Origin: Bacteroidales bacterium
GTDB taxonomy: Bacteria; Bacteroidota; Bacteroidia; Bacteroidales; UBA7960
Reading direction: 5' to 3'
Assembly: GCA_007132865.1 (NCBI GenBank)
Contig: SLNU01000082.1
Span: 1 to 14,583 of the forward strand
Length of the DNA stretch: 14,583 nt
Shown here: one piece after another, positions 12,608 through 14,583 of the stretch
Numbering within the stretch: the stretch's first letter is position 1
Layout: each line of letters begins with the position of its first letter
Made by a program: the position numbers and the translations under genes
The notes under the pieces: model-generated
The model's input: the letters and a program-made list of their open reading frames with translations, nothing else
Databases searched by the model: none
What the model was told of the DNA's origin: nothing

Positions 12608-14536
12608 CTAATAGTAAAACCAGATGGTTCGGTAATCCCGGATGTTTTCACCCCTGGCCGCCAGCTCTTCCAGGTAGTCGTAGATAGGGACGTCCAGGTA
12701 GTTGTAGGGAGGAACCGGGTGGATGTTCTTTTCCCAGGGATGGAACTCGTAGACCCTGGACCCGTTGGGCATGATCATTACCAGGCGGTGGTCCTGCCAG
12801 GCCCTGAGGTGATTCTTCCCCAGTTTGGGAACATTGAAGACCGCTTCATCAGTACGGTCCAGGCCGGGCAACAGCCTCGCCTCCTCTTTCAGTTCCTGCA
12901 GGATGCGTGCGATGGGCACCATGTACTGCTTGGTCTCATCCTTGCCTTTCATGTTGAACATGTAGTAGGGGTCCACTCCGATGGATTTCAGGTCGAGGCG
13001 GAGCTTGACGCTTTCAAAGCGCCGGGAGTTCTCCACCGTGAATACTTGCTGGTTGTAAACCATCATGCCGGCCTTGCGGATCCTTTTGATGGCATCCATG
13101 GCCTCCGGGGTGATCTCGTAGGAATGCTCAAAATGGGTGATGATGCTGACCTGACGCTTGCCAAACTCCACGTAGGAAGCAAGCAGTTCAACGGTTTCCT
13201 GCGTGAGTCGCTGGGGCAGGACCACTGGGGTGCGGCTGCCGATACGAATGCGGTATACGTGCTTTTTGGAAGAAACCTCATCCAGCAGCACCTTGAGGGA
13301 GTCATTTTTCATCACCAGGGGATCTCCCCCGGTGATTAGCACGTCCCCGACGGCCGGGTTGTCGTCCATCCAGCTCAGGGCGCTCCTGATCTGCTCGCTT
13401 TTTGCCATTGCCTTGGGATCCAGCACCTCATCGATCTCCCAGTTGCGCTGGCAATAGACGCAGATCTGGGCACAGGTGTTGAAAGGCTTCAGGATGGCGA
13501 TGCCCGGGTAGCGCCTGGTAACCAGGTCCACCGGCGAAGTGTCATGCTCTCCCATAAAATCAAACTGCAATCCCCTGTTCTCCCTGTTTTCCACCATTTG
13601 CGTGACATAACCGGGAGGTGGGATGACCTGTGCCCTGACCGCATGGTCGTAACCGATGTTCAGCTGATTGTCCATCAGGCTGAGGTAATATGGGGTAATG
13701 CCGAATGGCACTTTGTTGTTGGCGGCCAGCGTGATGGCCTGGCGTTGCTCTTCGGTGAGTTCGATCAGGTCCAGCAGCGGCTGTGCATCGCGGACCACAT
13801 GCTTGAGGTGCCAGGTGTGATCGTCCCAGTCCTTTTCCGTGGCATTGAAGTATTTCAGAATGCGTTTCTTGTTCGCCTTACGCCAGGTAATTACCTCCTC
13901 CTCCAGCCCGCTTGGGTACTTCCGGAGGTATTTTTTCATGTTTGAGCTAAGCTCATTCAGGATCTCGGTGCGGGCTTCCGAGGCTTTGCGCCCCTCCATC
14001 TGCAAAAAGTCCGGTATTCCCTTCTTGGCCTGCTTGGATTCAAAATAGATGTTTGACCGTCCGTCTATCCCGCGGAAAAGGTTGATGAACTCCAGCAGGA
14101 AACCTGGCGAAACATCATGTCTCACCTCATCGGTTTTTCCCTTGGCAAGTTTGAACAGGTAGTCCAGTGCAGAGACCCCGGTTCGGTATTCGTTTACCGG
14201 TCCGATTATACTCTTAAAAACCCGGATCGTCTCCCTGACGGTCGATTTTTCCAATATATGCAGGTCGTTGTCAACCTCAAAGATCTTTCTTTCCGACTTT
14301 TCAAGGTAGCTGTAGAGTTGGTCACGGGCCTCCTCCAGGCCAGGTGCATCCTGTAGCAAGGCATGGAGATCGGGGTTGGCCTCCCAAAGCCGGTTCACGT
14401 AGGCATCAATGTCCACCTCGAACTTTGGCTTGACACTGTCTACCGCATCGGTGAACACATCATCGATGATACGGGTTTGTAGCAGGGTGCGTGGTGTTTT
14501 TGCCTTTACGGGAGCGGAGATTTTCTTTTTGGCCAT
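12608..14536 (-). CDS. KamA-family radical SAM 2,3-aminomutase, possibly glutamate-specific
   Basis: This protein (642 residues from ATG 14536; 649 from an in-frame GTG at 14557, numbering used here) is a radical SAM, PLP-dependent aminomutase that moves the alpha-amino group to the beta carbon. The iron-sulfur cysteines are C362, C366 and C369 in TCAQICVYCQRN. GGDPL is at 410-414, and Arg371 aligns with the carboxylate-binding Arg134 of lysine 2,3-aminomutase. Lys581 in VPKLGKNH aligns with the PLP lysine. The two Asp residues that hold the substrate's epsilon-amino group in lysine 2,3-aminomutase (293 and 330) are Lys537 and Asn575 here. From memory, this is the pattern of clostridial glutamate 2,3-aminomutase. 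An N-terminal extension of about 237 residues relative to the 416-residue clostridial lysine enzyme shows no recognised motif; a long C-terminal tail ends in IWFYY. The ATG is preferred over GTG because a -7-like element would start transcription near 14554. Confidence 0.88.
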   Translation of the reverse strand: MAKKKISAPVKAKTPRTLLQTRIIDDVFTDAVDSVKPKFEVDIDAYVNRLWEANPDLHALLQDAPGLEEARDQLYSYLEKSERKIFEVDNDLHILEKSTVRETIRVFKSIIGPVNEYRTGVSALDYLFKLAKGKTDEVRHDVSPGFLLEFINLFRGIDGRSNIYFESKQAKKGIPDFLQMEGRKASEARTEILNELSSNMKKYLRKYPSGLEEEVITWRKANKKRILKYFNATEKDWDDHTWHLKHVVRDAQPLLDLIELTEEQRQAITLAANNKVPFGITPYYLSLMDNQLNIGYDHAVRAQVIPPPGYVTQMVENRENRGLQFDFMGEHDTSPVDLVTRRYPGIAILKPFNTCAQICVYCQRNWEIDEVLDPKAMAKSEQIRSALSWMDDNPAVGDVLITGGDPLVMKNDSLKVLLDEVSSKKHVYRIRIGSRTPVVLPQRLTQETVELLASYVEFGKRQVSIITHFEHSYEITPEAMDAIKRIRKAGMMVYNQQVFTVENSRRFESVKLRLDLKSIGVDPYYMFNMKGKDETKQYMVPIARILQELKEEARLLPGLDRTDEAVFNVPKLGKNHLRAWQDHRLVMIMPNGSRVYEFHPWEKNIHPVPPYNYLDVPIYDYLEELAARGENIRDYRTIWFYY

Positions 14537-14560
14537 GGGTTTTTGGGGTTGGTTCACCGG

Positions 14561-14568
14561 TAAAAATA
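14561..14568 (-). promoter_or_regulatory. Possible -7 element for the aminomutase
   Basis: TATTTTTA on the minus strand matches seven of eight positions of TAnnTTTG and lies 24 bp upstream of the ATG at 14536. The expected -33 box would fall outside the window, so the call cannot be completed. Confidence 0.25.
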
Positions 14569-14583
14569 GCGAAAAAACCCCAA

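Noticed and set aside
12719..13339. 206-codon plus-strand frame opposite the aminomutase
   Set aside because: The minus strand carries the radical SAM domain with its cysteine motif; the opposite frame shows no family features.
14537..14557. GTG start for the aminomutase adding seven residues
   Set aside because: An ATG lies seven codons downstream, and a possible -7 element places the transcription start about at the GTG. It remains possible but less likely.

Overview
The window most likely comes from a Bacteroidota genome, perhaps an uncultured Bacteroidales- or Marinilabiliales-like lineage. This is inferred from gene content (a GH20 lipoprotein, a NagB/PIG-L fusion, a GH3-family synthetase, long-form KamA), from the absence of clear Shine-Dalgarno sequences, and from promoter-like elements of the TTTG-N19-TAnnTTTG type. 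No gene gives a species name. The genes look fairly GC-rich by eye. No rRNA, tRNA, insertion sequence, phage gene or CRISPR array was seen.

Left part (1-6039): an amino-sugar module. A secreted GH20 beta-N-acetylhexosaminidase lipoprotein (minus strand) diverges from a plus-strand pair: a fusion of a NagB-type glucosamine-6-phosphate deaminase with a PIG-L/LmbE-type deacetylase, followed 8 bp later by a sodium:solute symporter. The simplest reading is release of GlcNAc outside the inner membrane, import by the symporter, then deacetylation and deamination. No sugar kinase is present, and two motif residues in the fusion are substituted.

Middle (6040-9142): an exported M20 metallopeptidase and a GH3-family acyl-adenylating amido-synthetase, both on the plus strand. 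The GH3 gene has its own good candidate promoter overlapping the end of the peptidase gene.

Right part (9223-14583): three minus-strand genes for amino-acid metabolism, in transcription order a KamA-family radical SAM aminomutase, a lysine-ketoglutarate reductase (LKR), and a glutamate-forming saccharopine dehydrogenase (SDH). LKR and SDH are separate-gene versions of the two halves of the plant/animal LKR/SDH protein and together turn lysine plus 2-oxoglutarate into glutamate and aminoadipate semialdehyde. The aminomutase carries Lys and Asn where lysine 2,3-aminomutase has its two lysine-binding Asp residues. That pattern fits glutamate 2,3-aminomutase, so beta-glutamate is a possible product.

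The most striking non-coding feature is a family of 7-bp tandem repeats. One array of 55 heptamers fills the entire LKR-SDH intergenic space without a single register slip and reverses its TTGG/CCAA polarity part-way. A second array of 16 heptamers fills the LKR leader, from a candidate -7 promoter element to the start codon. Both arrays run directly into the ATG as CCA-ATG, so they form the ribosome-loading sequence of both genes. Smaller repeat clusters lie at 1-70 and 12462-12583.
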